From Bdellovibrio bacteriovorus (GTDB lineage Bacteria > Bdellovibrionota > Bdellovibrionia > Bdellovibrionales > Bdellovibrionaceae), in NCBI RefSeq assembly GCF_002208115.1, contig NZ_CP020946.1, positions 1,116,001 through 1,180,000 of the forward strand: DNA of 64,000 bases, written 5' to 3'. The notes under the pieces are model-generated. The model was not told the origin of the DNA, made no database searches, and worked only from the letters and a program-made list of their open reading frames with translations. The translations under genes and the position numbers were made by a program. Below are positions 32,457 to 41,821 of this stretch, piece by piece (the stretch's first letter is position 1; every line of letters starts with the position of its first letter).

Positions 32457-35162
32457 TTATCTATTAAAAACTGCTTTAATAATCTCAGCTTGTTCAGTTC
32501 TGTGTCTGTAGACGGAACCCGTCGCTGGGGAAGATCTCTCCGGACGGCCCACGTATTCAAAGCCCAGTTTCAAGCCGGCTTTGGATACAACCTCAACAAA
32601 CTTGAAGTACACATTCTGGAAGGCACCCATGTTTTTAGGTTCTTCCTGTGCCCAAACCAAAGTCTTCGCTTTAGGGTAGGACTTCAGAACTTCCGTCACC
32701 TGAGTTGCAGGGAATGGATAGATCTGCTCCAGGCGAACCAAAGCCACGTTTTCTTTTTTGGATTTTTCTCTTTCTTCCAGAAGCTCATAGTAAAGCTTGC
32801 CGGAAACAAACACCACGGTGTCCACTTTGGATTTGTCGATGGTGTCAGCAATCACTTCCTGGAAGCGGCCTTTTGCCAGATCCTCGATAGAGGACACCGC
32901 GCGTGGGTGACGCAACAGGGATTTCGGAGACATCACAACCAATGGTTTGCGGAAGTCACGGCATACCTGACGGCGAAGAGCATGATAGATCTGCGCTGGA
33001 GTTGTCAGGTTCACAACCTGCATGTTGTTCTGAGCACAAAGCTGCAAGAAGCGTTCAAGACGGGCCGAGGAGTGCTCCGGGCCCTGACCTTCATAGCCGT
33101 GTGGCAGAAGCAGAACCAGGCCGCTCATTTGCTGCCATTTAGATTCGCCCGCAGCCAGGTATTGATCGATCACGATTTGCGCGCCGTTGACGAAATCACC
33201 AAACTGCGCTTCCCACATAACCAGGGATTTTGGGTCGTGAACGGTGTAGCCGTACTCGTAACCCATAACGCCGTATTCAGACAGGATGCTTTCAGCTACC
33301 AGCAGTTTTGCTTTTGGATTCAGATCCGCCAGTGGGAAGTAAGCTTTGCCAGTTTTGAAATCATACATACCCGCATGACGGTGAGTGAATGTGCCGCGCA
33401 CGCAGTCTTCACCGGTCAGACGAACGGAGGTGCCTTCGGAAAGCAAAGAGCCGTAAGCCAAAAGTTCGCCCATGCCCCAGTCGATATTTTCTTTGCCGGC
33501 ACCCATGGCTTTACGGGCTTCCAGAAGTTTGATCAGTTTCGGATGCGGAGTGAAGTCAGCAGGGTAGCTGCCGATTTTTTCACCGATCTGTTTTAGTTTT
33601 GCCAGATCGAAGCTTGTGTCCGCTGCTTTTTCAAAATCAGCGTCCTTGGCTTTGCGAAGTCCCTTCCAGTTGCCTTCGAACTTGAAGTTCTTAAGCTTAG
33701 GCGGGTTCTTCTTGGTGTCTTCATAGATTTTCTGCAGACGATCCATGGCCTGGTTGTACAGGTCTTCGGAAGTCTTCGCGTCCACAGATCCTTCGGCTGC
33801 CAGTTTCTTGGCGAACAACTCACGCACCGTCGCGTGAGTTTTGATCAGCTCATACATCTGTGGTTGAGTGAAGGCTGGTTCGTCCCCTTCGTTGTGGCCG
33901 TACTTGCGGTAGCACAGAAGGTTGATGACAACGTCTTTGCCGAATTCCTGGCGATAGCGAAGGGCGATGTCCATGGAACGAACAGCACTTTCAACGTCGT
34001 CACCGTTTACATGCAGAACCGGCGTGAAGGTCATCTTCGCCGCATCGGATGCATAACGGGTGGAACGGGTGTCCTTGCCGCTGGTGGTGAAACCCACCTG
34101 ATTGTCGATGATGATGTGGATCGTGCCACCAGTGGAGTGAGAGTGGACTCCGGCCATCTGCAGAGTTTCCTGCACGATGCCCTGACCGGCAAACGCCGCG
34201 TCCCCGTGGATCAGAACCGGAACGACATTCTTTTTGCCAGAAGCGCCGATTTGATCCTGAGCCGCACGAGCCATACCCAAAGCCACCGCATTCACGGTCT
34301 CCAGGTGAGAAGGGTTGTAAGCCAAAGTGACTTTGCAAGTGCCAGTCGGGGTTTTCTTTTCAGTGACATAACCCAAGTGGTACTTCACGTCGTTGTCGAA
34401 GTCTTCAATAGGCTCTGCCAGTTCCAGTGGGCCATTGAAGTCACCGAAAACATATTCTTCAGGCTTGCCGAAGAAGTTCACCAGAATGTTCACACGTCCA
34501 CGGTGAGCCATGCCCACGTAAACTTCCTGAACCTGCTGGGAAGTGCCTTTGTTCACCAAAGTGTCCATCATCGGCAAGATGGAATCAGCACCCTCGACAG
34601 AGAAACGCTTGGTTCCCACATAGCGGGTGTGAACGAATTTTTCCAGAGTCTCAGCTTTAGTCAAAGAAGACAGGGCGTCTTTCTTGTCAGCCAAGCTTGG
34701 TTTTGCCGGATTGTTTTCAAACTGCTGAATCAGCCATTGCACTTCTTTCGGCGAAGCGTCGGCTGCCTGCAAAGAAAGAGTTCCGCAGTAAGTGGCTTTC
34801 AGGTGATTGATGATATCGCTCAAAGTGGCATTGGCTTTACCAATCACAGAACCGATTTGGAATTTCGCGGTCAGATCTTTTTCGGTCAGACCGAAACGTT
34901 TCAATGAAAGAAGCTCACCCGCTTGTGGAGCGTACAGTGGGTTGAGGTTTGCTTCCGTGTGTCCGTCAGCGCGATACGCCTGGATCAGTTGGAAGACGGC
35001 CAGCTCCTTGTCGGACATTCCGAATTTACCACCTTGGGCAAACTCAACACCTTCAAAAAAACTTTTCCATTCAACTGCGAGAGAATCCGGATTCGCTTTG
35101 AAATCAGCATAGAGTTGTTCGATATATTCTAGATTCGCACTGTTGATGCCACTGTTGCTCAC
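32457..35162 (-). CDS. sucA: 2-oxoglutarate dehydrogenase E1
   Basis: A 901-residue thiamine-diphosphate enzyme decarboxylating 2-oxoglutarate in the TCA cycle. Family motifs: EYIEQLYADFKANPDSLA at the N-terminus, AHRGRVNILVN, GDAAFAGQG (TPP binding), DNQVGFTTSGKDTRST, YRKYGHNEGDEPAFTQP, GEDCVRGTFTHRHAG, and LPHGYEGQGPEHSSARLERF. The frame is open to an ATG at 35183, but GAGG lies 6 bases before GTG 35162, which gives the usual N-terminus. First gene of the sucA-sucB-lpdA operon. Promoter sequence was not assigned. Confidence 0.97.
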   Translation of the reverse strand: MSNSGINSANLEYIEQLYADFKANPDSLAVEWKSFFEGVEFAQGGKFGMSDKELAVFQLIQAYRADGHTEANLNPLYAPQAGELLSLKRFGLTEKDLTAKFQIGSVIGKANATLSDIINHLKATYCGTLSLQAADASPKEVQWLIQQFENNPAKPSLADKKDALSSLTKAETLEKFVHTRYVGTKRFSVEGADSILPMMDTLVNKGTSQQVQEVYVGMAHRGRVNILVNFFGKPEEYVFGDFNGPLELAEPIEDFDNDVKYHLGYVTEKKTPTGTCKVTLAYNPSHLETVNAVALGMARAAQDQIGASGKKNVVPVLIHGDAAFAGQGIVQETLQMAGVHSHSTGGTIHIIIDNQVGFTTSGKDTRSTRYASDAAKMTFTPVLHVNGDDVESAVRSMDIALRYRQEFGKDVVINLLCYRKYGHNEGDEPAFTQPQMYELIKTHATVRELFAKKLAAEGSVDAKTSEDLYNQAMDRLQKIYEDTKKNPPKLKNFKFEGNWKGLRKAKDADFEKAADTSFDLAKLKQIGEKIGSYPADFTPHPKLIKLLEARKAMGAGKENIDWGMGELLAYGSLLSEGTSVRLTGEDCVRGTFTHRHAGMYDFKTGKAYFPLADLNPKAKLLVAESILSEYGVMGYEYGYTVHDPKSLVMWEAQFGDFVNGAQIVIDQYLAAGESKWQQMSGLVLLLPHGYEGQGPEHSSARLERFLQLCAQNNMQVVNLTTPAQIYHALRRQVCRDFRKPLVVMSPKSLLRHPRAVSSIEDLAKGRFQEVIADTIDKSKVDTVVFVSGKLYYELLEEREKSKKENVALVRLEQIYPFPATQVTEVLKSYPKAKTLVWAQEEPKNMGAFQNVYFKFVEVVSKAGLKLGFEYVGRPERSSPATGSVYRHRTEQAEIIKAVFNR

Positions 35163-35327
35163 GATTAACCTCAAACGTCGCATTTGGTAGTTGATTAGCG
35201 CTCGCTAATTTTTCAAAATCTTCGGGGTTTGACACGTCTTAATGCGTAGCAAAACGCCAAGCTTTTGATGTTATTTAAAGCCCTGTCATGATAGCTCTTT
35301 TTCTATCCAAAATGAAGGAGTTTAAGC

Positions 35328-36074
35328 GTGTATAAGTTGGTGCTAATTCGACACGGCGAAAGTGTGTGGAACCAGGAAAATCGCTTCACTGGCTGGCAGG
35401 ACGTAGATCTTTCTGAAAAAGGTCGAGCGGAAGCTCTAAAGGGCGGCAAAGCTCTTCGGGAAAAAGGCTTCAGTTTCGACGTTGCATACACAAGCGTGCT
35501 GAAAAGAGCGATTAAAACTCTGAATTTCGTGTTGGACGAAGTGGATCAGGTGTGGCTTCCAGTCCACAAAGACTGGCGTTTGAACGAAAGACACTACGGA
35601 GCCCTTCAGGGATTGAACAAAGCTGAGACCGCAGCTCGTCATGGTGAAGAGCAAGTGAAGATCTGGCGTCGCAGTTACGACACTCCGCCACCTCCGATGG
35701 AAGTGAGCGACCCTCGTCATCCTTCCTATGACCCTCGCTACAAAAATGTCGACGCCAAACTTTTGCCTAGCAACGAATCCTTGAAAGATACCGTGGCCAG
35801 ATTCCTTCCGTTGTGGGACGGCACGATCGCGCCTGCTGTAAAATCAGGCAAAAATGTGCTCATCGTGGCCCACGGGAACAGTTTGCGTGCCTTGATGCAG
35901 CATTTGGAGGGCATGACCCCGGAAGAGATCATGGGCGTCAATATGCCGACCGGGATCCCGATGATGTATGAATTGGACGCAAACTTGAAGGTCCTGAAAA
36001 AGGAGTTCATTGGCGATCCGGACGAGGTCAAGGCGGCGATTGAGGCCGTGGCCAACCAGGGGAAGGCGAAGTAG
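35328..36074 (+). CDS. gpmA: 2,3-bisphosphoglycerate-dependent phosphoglycerate mutase
   Basis: A 248-residue glycolytic enzyme exchanging 3- and 2-phosphoglycerate. Catalytic His9 in [17 protein letters not shown]; Glu in [13 protein letters not shown]; second His in [14 protein letters not shown] start, with AAGGAG about 10 bases upstream. It stands alone, divergent from sucA, and ends with a strong terminator. Confidence 0.96.
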   Translation: MYKLVLIRHGESVWNQENRFTGWQDVDLSEKGRAEALKGGKALREKGFSFDVAYTSVLKRAIKTLNFVLDEVDQVWLPVHKDWRLNERHYGALQGLNKAETAARHGEEQVKIWRRSYDTPPPPMEVSDPRHPSYDPRYKNVDAKLLPSNESLKDTVARFLPLWDGTIAPAVKSGKNVLIVAHGNSLRALMQHLEGMTPEEIMGVNMPTGIPMMYELDANLKVLKKEFIGDPDEVKAAIEAVANQGKAK

Positions 36075-36100
36075 TTCCTTCCAGTGCAAATTTCTTCCCA

Positions 36101-36133
36101 AAGCCCACCGCCTTCAGGTCGTGGGCTTTTTTT
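36101..36133 (+). terminator. Terminator after gpmA
   Basis: Stem AAGCCCAC/GTGGGCTT around a 12-base loop, followed by seven T residues. Confidence 0.85.
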
Positions 36134-36150
36134 ATGTAAACAAGCTAAAA

Positions 36151-36253
36151 TTGATACAATAATTGTTCTGATCTGAGACACCTTTTGCTCTGAAACGGGT
36201 CGCTCCACACTTTGAAATCTTAAGTTTGATACGATAAATGTCGATACAAGATA
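36151..36253 (+). promoter_or_regulatory. GATAC-type repeats in the pilin operon promoter region
   Basis: TTGATACAATAA (36151-36162), TTGATACGATAA (36226-36237) and a partial TCGATACAAGATA (36241-36253) lie ahead of the operon; a TTGAAA near 36212 may be a -35 box. Such repeats could be a regulator's site; they could also be chance in AT-rich DNA. Confidence 0.3.
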
Positions 36254-36268
36254 CAGGGAGAAACCACC

Positions 36269-39043
36269 GTGAAATCTTGCAGATCAAAGGGACGTACAGT
36301 CTCCAATAATCGAGGAAGTGCCTTCGTCCAAGCCCTTGTGGCTGTTGGCGTTGTCGGCGTGATGATTTACTTCCTTTCTCCTACCGTTATCAAACACCGC
36401 AGTCAGGTGACCAAGACCGCCTCCATCATCACCGCACGCTTGGCGTTGCATTCGATGGTGGACTACACACTTTTCGGTATCCGTCAGCGCTGGTGTTTTT
36501 CTGAATCCTGGATGCAGGAAAGTTGTGGATCAAGCACGCCTCCAAAAGCCATTGAGATTTTAAGTCACCCCCGTTCGGTTGAGCGTTTGCTGATGAAGCA
36601 GGAGTCCGTGGATTTCCTGCGTGCGATCGGTATTGCCAATCCGGAAAAAGTGCCTTTGAAGGACGGGATTAATCAGACCATTAATATTTCAAATTTTTCT
36701 ACGATGCATCCGGTTTACAAGATCGTGGCAGATTTGAAGGGCTACACAGTTGAATTCATTCAAATCAAAATCACTCGCGATGTTCGTGCCGCCATTCCTG
36801 AATACGGCCGTGAGGTCTATCTTAAAGTTGTTGTGAGTCTTTTGAACAGTCAGAAGAAGATTATCGAAGTCGGTTCCAGCAAGCTTGAGACAACCTCTTT
36901 TGTTGGTGTGTATCCTCGTGAAGTGGGAAGTTTTGCCCTGCTGGTGGCCGGAGATCTTCGTCTGGACAAGGAAAGCGCTTCTGACCTTGGGGTTGGGGGA
37001 GCTTACTTTAAGCAGCACGGCTCTCGTGCACAGACGATCAAATATCCGGGTCTAACCTTTGAATCCCCGGTGTTTGTGAATGGGGCGATTCATTTGCCCA
37101 AGGCTCCGGATCTGGCAGTGGACATTGCCGAAGGCGACACGGTTTATACGCCAGTCACTTTCAAAGACAAAGTCATTCTGGGGTATGGTCCGATCAAGCG
37201 TGAAAACGTCGAGTTCCGTCCGCGTTCGGCAGGAAATGAGGTCGATCAGTTCTGGTCCAACATCCGTCAGTTTGGTGGATTCCAAAAAGGTGTTGAAGTG
37301 GACGGAGAGCGTGACTTGGGACTGGACTATTTGTCCGGTTATGCGAGCGGAGCTGGTAATCCAAGCGCCAATTTGATGGCGCTTTGTAAACGTCACGAGG
37401 ATCGCAAGTACAATCTAAATACGACCGCTAACAGTCAGTTGACGGGGGCTTTGCTTAGTAAAAGTGGTGGCAAGTACAACTACCGTCTGGCTTTGACGGA
37501 CGGGAACTTGTTCAATCCGCAGACCAAAGAAGTCGATCGGCCTTCTGTGAAAAACTTCTTCTCTCGTGATTTGTTGAAAGACTGGGGTCTGACAAGTCGT
37601 GCGACACCTGTGAGCAAGTTCACCATGAGATTTGGTAACCTGGAAGTGGAGGGGGAAGTTCCTCTGGATGGAACTGTAACCCTGGAGCCAAAAATCGATC
37701 TTCGTCCCCTGGAAAGAAGTATTGAGCGTCAACTGAGTGCTGCTGAAGGTGGTCTGGATGATGCCCGTCGTGATTTGAACCAGGCCGCGCGAGCCGTGGA
37801 AAGAGCCCGTCGCGATGTTAATGATGCTGAAGATGAGCTGGAAAGCGCACGCAGACGTGTTCCAGCAGATCCAGGCAGAGTGAACCAGGCTCGAAATGCT
37901 TTGGCGAACGCACAGAATGACCTGCGAAATGCAGAAGCCAACAAGAACCGTTTGGAGCAGCAGGTTGAGAACGCCGAAAAGCGTGTGTCTTCGTTGCGTG
38001 GTGACTTGAGTGAAGTTCGTGCGAATATGGGTATTCAGCCTAAAATCAACATCACTATGAAGAATCCGGTGAAAGCGGGCGACAATCCGGAAAACACCAA
38101 TGCTTCTTTCAAGGATTTGGAAATTAAATTTGAAAATGGGCATGCGTTGGTGAACTCCAACGGAGAACGTGTTCCTGTGTCTTTCGAATTTGAAGCCTTT
38201 GATGTGGCTTACTATAAAGGTTATTCCATGCGTCCGTGGTCTAATAACAACCGCGGAGCTTTGGTGTTTAATCCAGATGGTGGCGGCTTTGATGTGTCGC
38301 AAACTCTGTTGGATTCCCGCGGGCAGTCCAAAGGTGGTTTGCCAGACGGTGAAGATCCATACGTGAACCTGGATCTGGCCTGTAAAACACTGGGTACTAA
38401 CACTTCGGCCTTTGCCGGAACGGACTGGTCGAAATCCTTCGCACCAAACTCCAAGCATTCCTGGTCGTTCACGAACAAGTACGAAGATCGCAAGGACCTT
38501 ATCTTTAATGCTGGTAATGCCTATGCACCTCAGGGAGGGGCGGGGACTGCAGTCTTCCATGTGGTTTCCATGGCCAAGAGCTGTATCATTGAGCCGGACG
38601 CCAATCTGGTCAGTGGTTTCCTGAACTGTGAAAAGCTGGTGATCAAAAGCCGTTCCTCTGAGTTGAGAATTATCGGCAGTATCATCGTGTCCCAGGGTAT
38701 TGAAGTGGATGAGCAGGCCTACAAACACGGCATTCGCTGGAGCACGATCTATCATCCGATGGCGACGTTTGAGCTTCGTCGGGCGGGAATCTTAAAAGGT
38801 CTGAATGCGCAGGATTGTACGACCATCAACCGTTATCCGGTATGGCATCCATATCCAAGCATGCGTGACGTTTCTAATCTTTATAAATGTAATTCACTGT
38901 CGTTGCGGGCCAAAGCCGATCCATTCCGCTGGACTGCGGTGGATCCGGATTGTGGTCTGATCAACAACAGCAACTCAACAATGTGTAAAAACCGTCTGAT
39001 GAGATTCTATGTTCTCGAAGTCTCCAGGGAGTCCGGCATATGA
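36269..39043 (+). CDS. Very large type IV prepilin-like protein (GspK-like) with coiled-coil insert
   Basis: A 924-residue protein. The prepilin signal NNRG then SAFVQALVAVGVVGVMIYFL has a cleavage Gly at 16; position 5 is Gln rather than the usual Glu, as in GspK-type tip pseudopilins. Residues about 60-475 form a soluble region of unknown fold; about 479-587 are a long coiled coil rich in R, A, E, D and L (SIERQLSAAEGGLDDARRDL, RVNQARNALANAQNDLRN); a further region follows with five Cys-containing loops. Ordinary pilins have 150-350 residues. GTG start with GGGAG upstream. First gene of a four-gene run; the next ATG overlaps its stop. Role as tip adhesin or capping subunit is inferred. Confidence 0.7.
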   Translation: MKSCRSKGRTVSNNRGSAFVQALVAVGVVGVMIYFLSPTVIKHRSQVTKTASIITARLALHSMVDYTLFGIRQRWCFSESWMQESCGSSTPPKAIEILSHPRSVERLLMKQESVDFLRAIGIANPEKVPLKDGINQTINISNFSTMHPVYKIVADLKGYTVEFIQIKITRDVRAAIPEYGREVYLKVVVSLLNSQKKIIEVGSSKLETTSFVGVYPREVGSFALLVAGDLRLDKESASDLGVGGAYFKQHGSRAQTIKYPGLTFESPVFVNGAIHLPKAPDLAVDIAEGDTVYTPVTFKDKVILGYGPIKRENVEFRPRSAGNEVDQFWSNIRQFGGFQKGVEVDGERDLGLDYLSGYASGAGNPSANLMALCKRHEDRKYNLNTTANSQLTGALLSKSGGKYNYRLALTDGNLFNPQTKEVDRPSVKNFFSRDLLKDWGLTSRATPVSKFTMRFGNLEVEGEVPLDGTVTLEPKIDLRPLERSIERQLSAAEGGLDDARRDLNQAARAVERARRDVNDAEDELESARRRVPADPGRVNQARNALANAQNDLRNAEANKNRLEQQVENAEKRVSSLRGDLSEVRANMGIQPKINITMKNPVKAGDNPENTNASFKDLEIKFENGHALVNSNGERVPVSFEFEAFDVAYYKGYSMRPWSNNNRGALVFNPDGGGFDVSQTLLDSRGQSKGGLPDGEDPYVNLDLACKTLGTNTSAFAGTDWSKSFAPNSKHSWSFTNKYEDRKDLIFNAGNAYAPQGGAGTAVFHVVSMAKSCIIEPDANLVSGFLNCEKLVIKSRSSELRIIGSIIVSQGIEVDEQAYKHGIRWSTIYHPMATFELRRAGILKGLNAQDCTTINRYPVWHPYPSMRDVSNLYKCNSLSLRAKADPFRWTAVDPDCGLINNSNSTMCKNRLMRFYVLEVSRESGI

Positions 39044-39528
39044 TGAAAATAGCATCAAACCAAAAAGGGATGTCGATCCTTGAAGTGCTGCTGGGGCTGG
39101 CGATGATCACGCTGGTTGGGTCCTTCTTTATCTCAGGGATTCTGAGCATGAAAAAGGTCGCCATGGACAGTGGTACCAAGAACTCGTTGTACAAACAAAT
39201 CAATGACGTTATTGAAAACATTCGTCCGAATGTGCGCATGTATCAGATCAACTATTTCACGACCGACAAAGAGCGGGAAAATGCCCTGAATCCCGGAGAC
39301 CTTCCAATGGCGTGGGGCAACGGGATGATGTCGACGGCGAAAGACTGCCCGGGCTGTCCTGGGCGGTATGGCTTTGTGATTCAGGCCTATCCTGGCATGA
39401 AAGGTTTGTATTTGGTCACCGTGCGTTTGACCCACCGAGATTGGGCGCAAGGCGAGAAGGCGGCGACAGTCGGTGATGCCAAGTCTTATGGGTATGTGGA
39501 CTATCAATTCGTGGTGAACTCACAATGA
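39040..39528 (+). CDS. Prepilin-like protein, PilV/GspI type
   Basis: A 162-residue prepilin: leader of 10 residues ending NQKG, then MSILEVLLGLAMITLVGSFFI with the canonical Glu5. The rest is a small globular head with a Cys pair (CPGCPG at about 107-112) for a disulfide loop. The start ATGATGA overlaps the end of the big pilin, and its stop overlaps the next ATG. Requires PilD/GspO peptidase and an assembly ATPase, neither encoded in the window. Confidence 0.8.
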   Translation: MMKIASNQKGMSILEVLLGLAMITLVGSFFISGILSMKKVAMDSGTKNSLYKQINDVIENIRPNVRMYQINYFTTDKERENALNPGDLPMAWGNGMMSTAKDCPGCPGRYGFVIQAYPGMKGLYLVTVRLTHRDWAQGEKAATVGDAKSYGYVDYQFVVNSQ

Positions 39529-40502
39529 TGATTAAGAATAATCGCGGTTTAACTTTAGCAGAGATGATTGTCGGTGTGGCCCTCATGGGGATCATGGGGA
39601 TGGTCGCGGCTTCTTTCTTTGTCTTCACTGCAAAGACTAAAAAAGAAATCACCAACGAGATCGAAGACAAGGTCGACAATATCCTGGCAGAGCGAATGAT
39701 TCTGCGGGATCTGAAGTATTCCGAGCCATCATTTAATAACGTTGTTATTACTGACGACAATGGCCGTCAGTTCTTTGACTATGTTGCCGATGTGACCCAG
39801 TCCGCAGTGGACAATGCGCCCAGAAAATTGACGCTTGAAGCGGGTCGTCGCAATGAATTTATCTTTATCGCCACCAATGAAAAAATGGGTGGTTCAATGA
39901 TGTATGCTCCCTCGAACGCCTATCAGGTGGGAAACCCTCCAGGGGATCCGTTCGTGGCGGCTTCTTTGACATTTGTTTCTTTAAATAAAGACAGCATCGT
40001 GCAGTTTTCAGATCCTCAGGGGCTGGGGCGCTACTGGCAGGTGGGGAACGTGCTGATGCTGGATACTCCAACAATGGTTCGTCAGATGACGGCCAGTGGG
40101 CCTGACTATAGCAAGCCTGCAAGATCACCGATTTTCCTGGGCAGTGTGCAGGCTCCGGGTGCCACACGTTTGTTACCTCTGAACATCCCGGGTTTCATTA
40201 ATACGACAAATCCGATGTATCCATCTGAGACAATCGGAGATGAAGATAAGTTCTTAAGGGATATACCGCCAATGGGAGGCGCAGCCCCTTTGGTGCGCTT
40301 GAAAGTTGTCAGTATTATCAAGTATTATCTACAGAAGGATTCTAAGGGGAATCAGGTCAATGTGTATCGGTCCATGTATACCGGTCGCGCATTTGGCCCT
40401 GGACAGCTCTTCGCATCGGATGTTGCGAAAGTGGAGTTTTCCAGAAAGAGTGCACACGATGCTTTGATCTATTTCAAAATCGTGCGCAATAATAAGAAAT
40501 AA
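39525..40502 (+). CDS. Prepilin-like protein, PilW/GspJ type
   Basis: A 325-residue prepilin: leader ending NNRG, then LTLAEMIVGVALMGIMGMVAASFF with Glu5. The remaining 290 residues are strand-rich (head domain larger than most pilins), resembling minor pilins of the PilW/GspJ class. Overlaps the previous gene by 4 bp and is followed 25 bp on by the EF-hand protein. Three successive minor-type pilins suggest a complete pilus- or pseudopilus-tip complex. Confidence 0.8.
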   Translation: MMIKNNRGLTLAEMIVGVALMGIMGMVAASFFVFTAKTKKEITNEIEDKVDNILAERMILRDLKYSEPSFNNVVITDDNGRQFFDYVADVTQSAVDNAPRKLTLEAGRRNEFIFIATNEKMGGSMMYAPSNAYQVGNPPGDPFVAASLTFVSLNKDSIVQFSDPQGLGRYWQVGNVLMLDTPTMVRQMTASGPDYSKPARSPIFLGSVQAPGATRLLPLNIPGFINTTNPMYPSETIGDEDKFLRDIPPMGGAAPLVRLKVVSIIKYYLQKDSKGNQVNVYRSMYTGRAFGPGQLFASDVAKVEFSRKSAHDALIYFKIVRNNKK

Positions 40503-40527
40503 AAGGGGAAACCAAAAGGGGGCTTGT

Positions 40528-41682
40528 ATGTTTTGGTTAAGATGGGCTTGTGCATCAGCCATGGTGGTGTCATCCACTGCGTATGCACAGACTGAACAAC
40601 AGCCTGCAGCCGTGAATTCGGGAGCCGGGGGCTCAGCAGGTTTTCAAGGGGTTGTTCTTTCTGGCCAGGCCGCTAGGGCTTCGGTCGATGGAATCACAGT
40701 GAATATTGCAAACACGTGTTTTGGTACAAACTTAAGACACGTTTCCAATCCGCTTTCTCCGGTTTCCAGCGTGTTAGTCAAACTGACATTGCGGGAAAAA
40801 GGGGCGCTAAAAACTTATACTGTGAAGTATCCCGCCAATGTCGTGACCCAAGCGGGTAACGATGCGCAAGTGACGCAGGTTTCGGATGTCACGGCAGGGG
40901 TAAAAGCTCAGTATGCAGGCAACAGTGTTCGCGTGACTTTGCCGGTGAACTTCACTACGAAAGTGGATGAAGAGGGCAATATCTCCAATGACTTTGAAGC
41001 CAAGCTTGAAGCCGTCAGCTTTGAGCAGGTGTTTGCACCTGGTCAAAAGCAAGGCGGGGAGTACATGGGTTATAACGGACCGCTTTCTGCGTCCGTGTAT
41101 ACCAGTAACTCCAAAGACGGAAAGCAGTACAGCGTATCTGCCTTCTTCCCGGGTGAAAATGGCTATTGCGGCGGTTACTTCTCGCCTCTGATGGTGTTTT
41201 TCGACGACAAGATGCCAAACTTCACGGCGGTGACCGACTTCCCATTGAATCCGACCGGGAAAACCATGTGGCCTGAAGCCGGTGCGCCGGGGGCCTTCAT
41301 TGCGGTGGACCGCAATGGTGATGGTCAGATCACAACGGAAGATGAACTGTTTGGTAATCAGGGTGACAAGTTCAAAAACGGCTTTGAGGCTTTGCGCGAA
41401 TTTGATTCAAACAAAGACAACGTGATCGACAAGAACGACAAGGATTTTGCAAAACTTCAGCTGTGGTTTGATAAAAACGGAGATGGCAAAGTGCAAAAAG
41501 GCGAGCTTGTGTCGCTGAAATCCCGCATCGAATCCGTGTCCCTGAAATACGATGACTCGGCAGTGAGCGGTATCGCGGACCGTGCCCAGATCCGTGAAAA
41601 GAGCACCTTTGTCTTTGTTGAAAAAGGCAAAAAGAAAGAAGGTCGTGTGATCGACCTTTGGTTCTCGCCAAAAATGAAATAA
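40528..41682 (+). CDS. Secreted EF-hand (calcium-binding) protein
   Basis: A 384-residue protein with a signal peptide (1-20, AYA then Q). The N-terminal 240 residues are unknown and strand-rich. Three EF-hand loops lie at about 261 (DRNGDGQITTED), 293 (DSNKDNVIDKND) and 315 (DKNGDGKVQKGE); in the first and third, positions 1, 3, 5, 7 and 9 look fit for Ca2+. The last 50 residues are strand-rich. Its place as last gene of the pilin operon recalls PilY1, whose calcium site controls pilus extension, but the sequence is not PilY1-like. Ribosome site is GGGGAAACC, GGGG. Confidence 0.7.
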   Translation: MFWLRWACASAMVVSSTAYAQTEQQPAAVNSGAGGSAGFQGVVLSGQAARASVDGITVNIANTCFGTNLRHVSNPLSPVSSVLVKLTLREKGALKTYTVKYPANVVTQAGNDAQVTQVSDVTAGVKAQYAGNSVRVTLPVNFTTKVDEEGNISNDFEAKLEAVSFEQVFAPGQKQGGEYMGYNGPLSASVYTSNSKDGKQYSVSAFFPGENGYCGGYFSPLMVFFDDKMPNFTAVTDFPLNPTGKTMWPEAGAPGAFIAVDRNGDGQITTEDELFGNQGDKFKNGFEALREFDSNKDNVIDKNDKDFAKLQLWFDKNGDGKVQKGELVSLKSRIESVSLKYDDSAVSGIADRAQIREKSTFVFVEKGKKKEGRVIDLWFSPKMK

Positions 41683-41704
41683 GTCTTATTGATGATCGAA
41701 ACAG

Positions 41705-41740
41705 AAAAGCCGGAGTGTCTGACAGCACTCCGGCTTTTTA
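41705..41740 (+). terminator. Terminator after the pilin operon
   Basis: Stem AAAAGCCGGAGTG/CACTCCGGCTTTT, 13 bp, 8-base loop, then T residues. Confidence 0.9.
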
Positions 41741-41766
41741 CTTTTGACACTGGTCCTTGTACATTC

Positions 41767-41795
41767 TTGACGCTTTCACACCGTCTTCTTAGGTT
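41767..41795 (+). promoter_or_regulatory. Candidate promoter for hsp20
   Basis: TTGACG (41767-41772), 17-base spacer, TAGGTT (41790-41795), 26 bp before ATG 41822. It fits a sigma-70 core; a heat-shock sigma site is not obvious. Confidence 0.35.
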
Positions 41796-41821
41796 AAAGG
41801 CATCTCAATAAGGAGGATGCC

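Noticed and set aside
32490-34907. Plus-strand frames of 357-368 codons over sucA
   Set aside because: Antisense of sucA, which is certain.
37415-38755. 446-codon minus-strand frame over the large pilin-like gene
   Set aside because: Antisense shadow; no ribosome site or family motifs, and the coiled-coil plus-strand frame is strongly supported.
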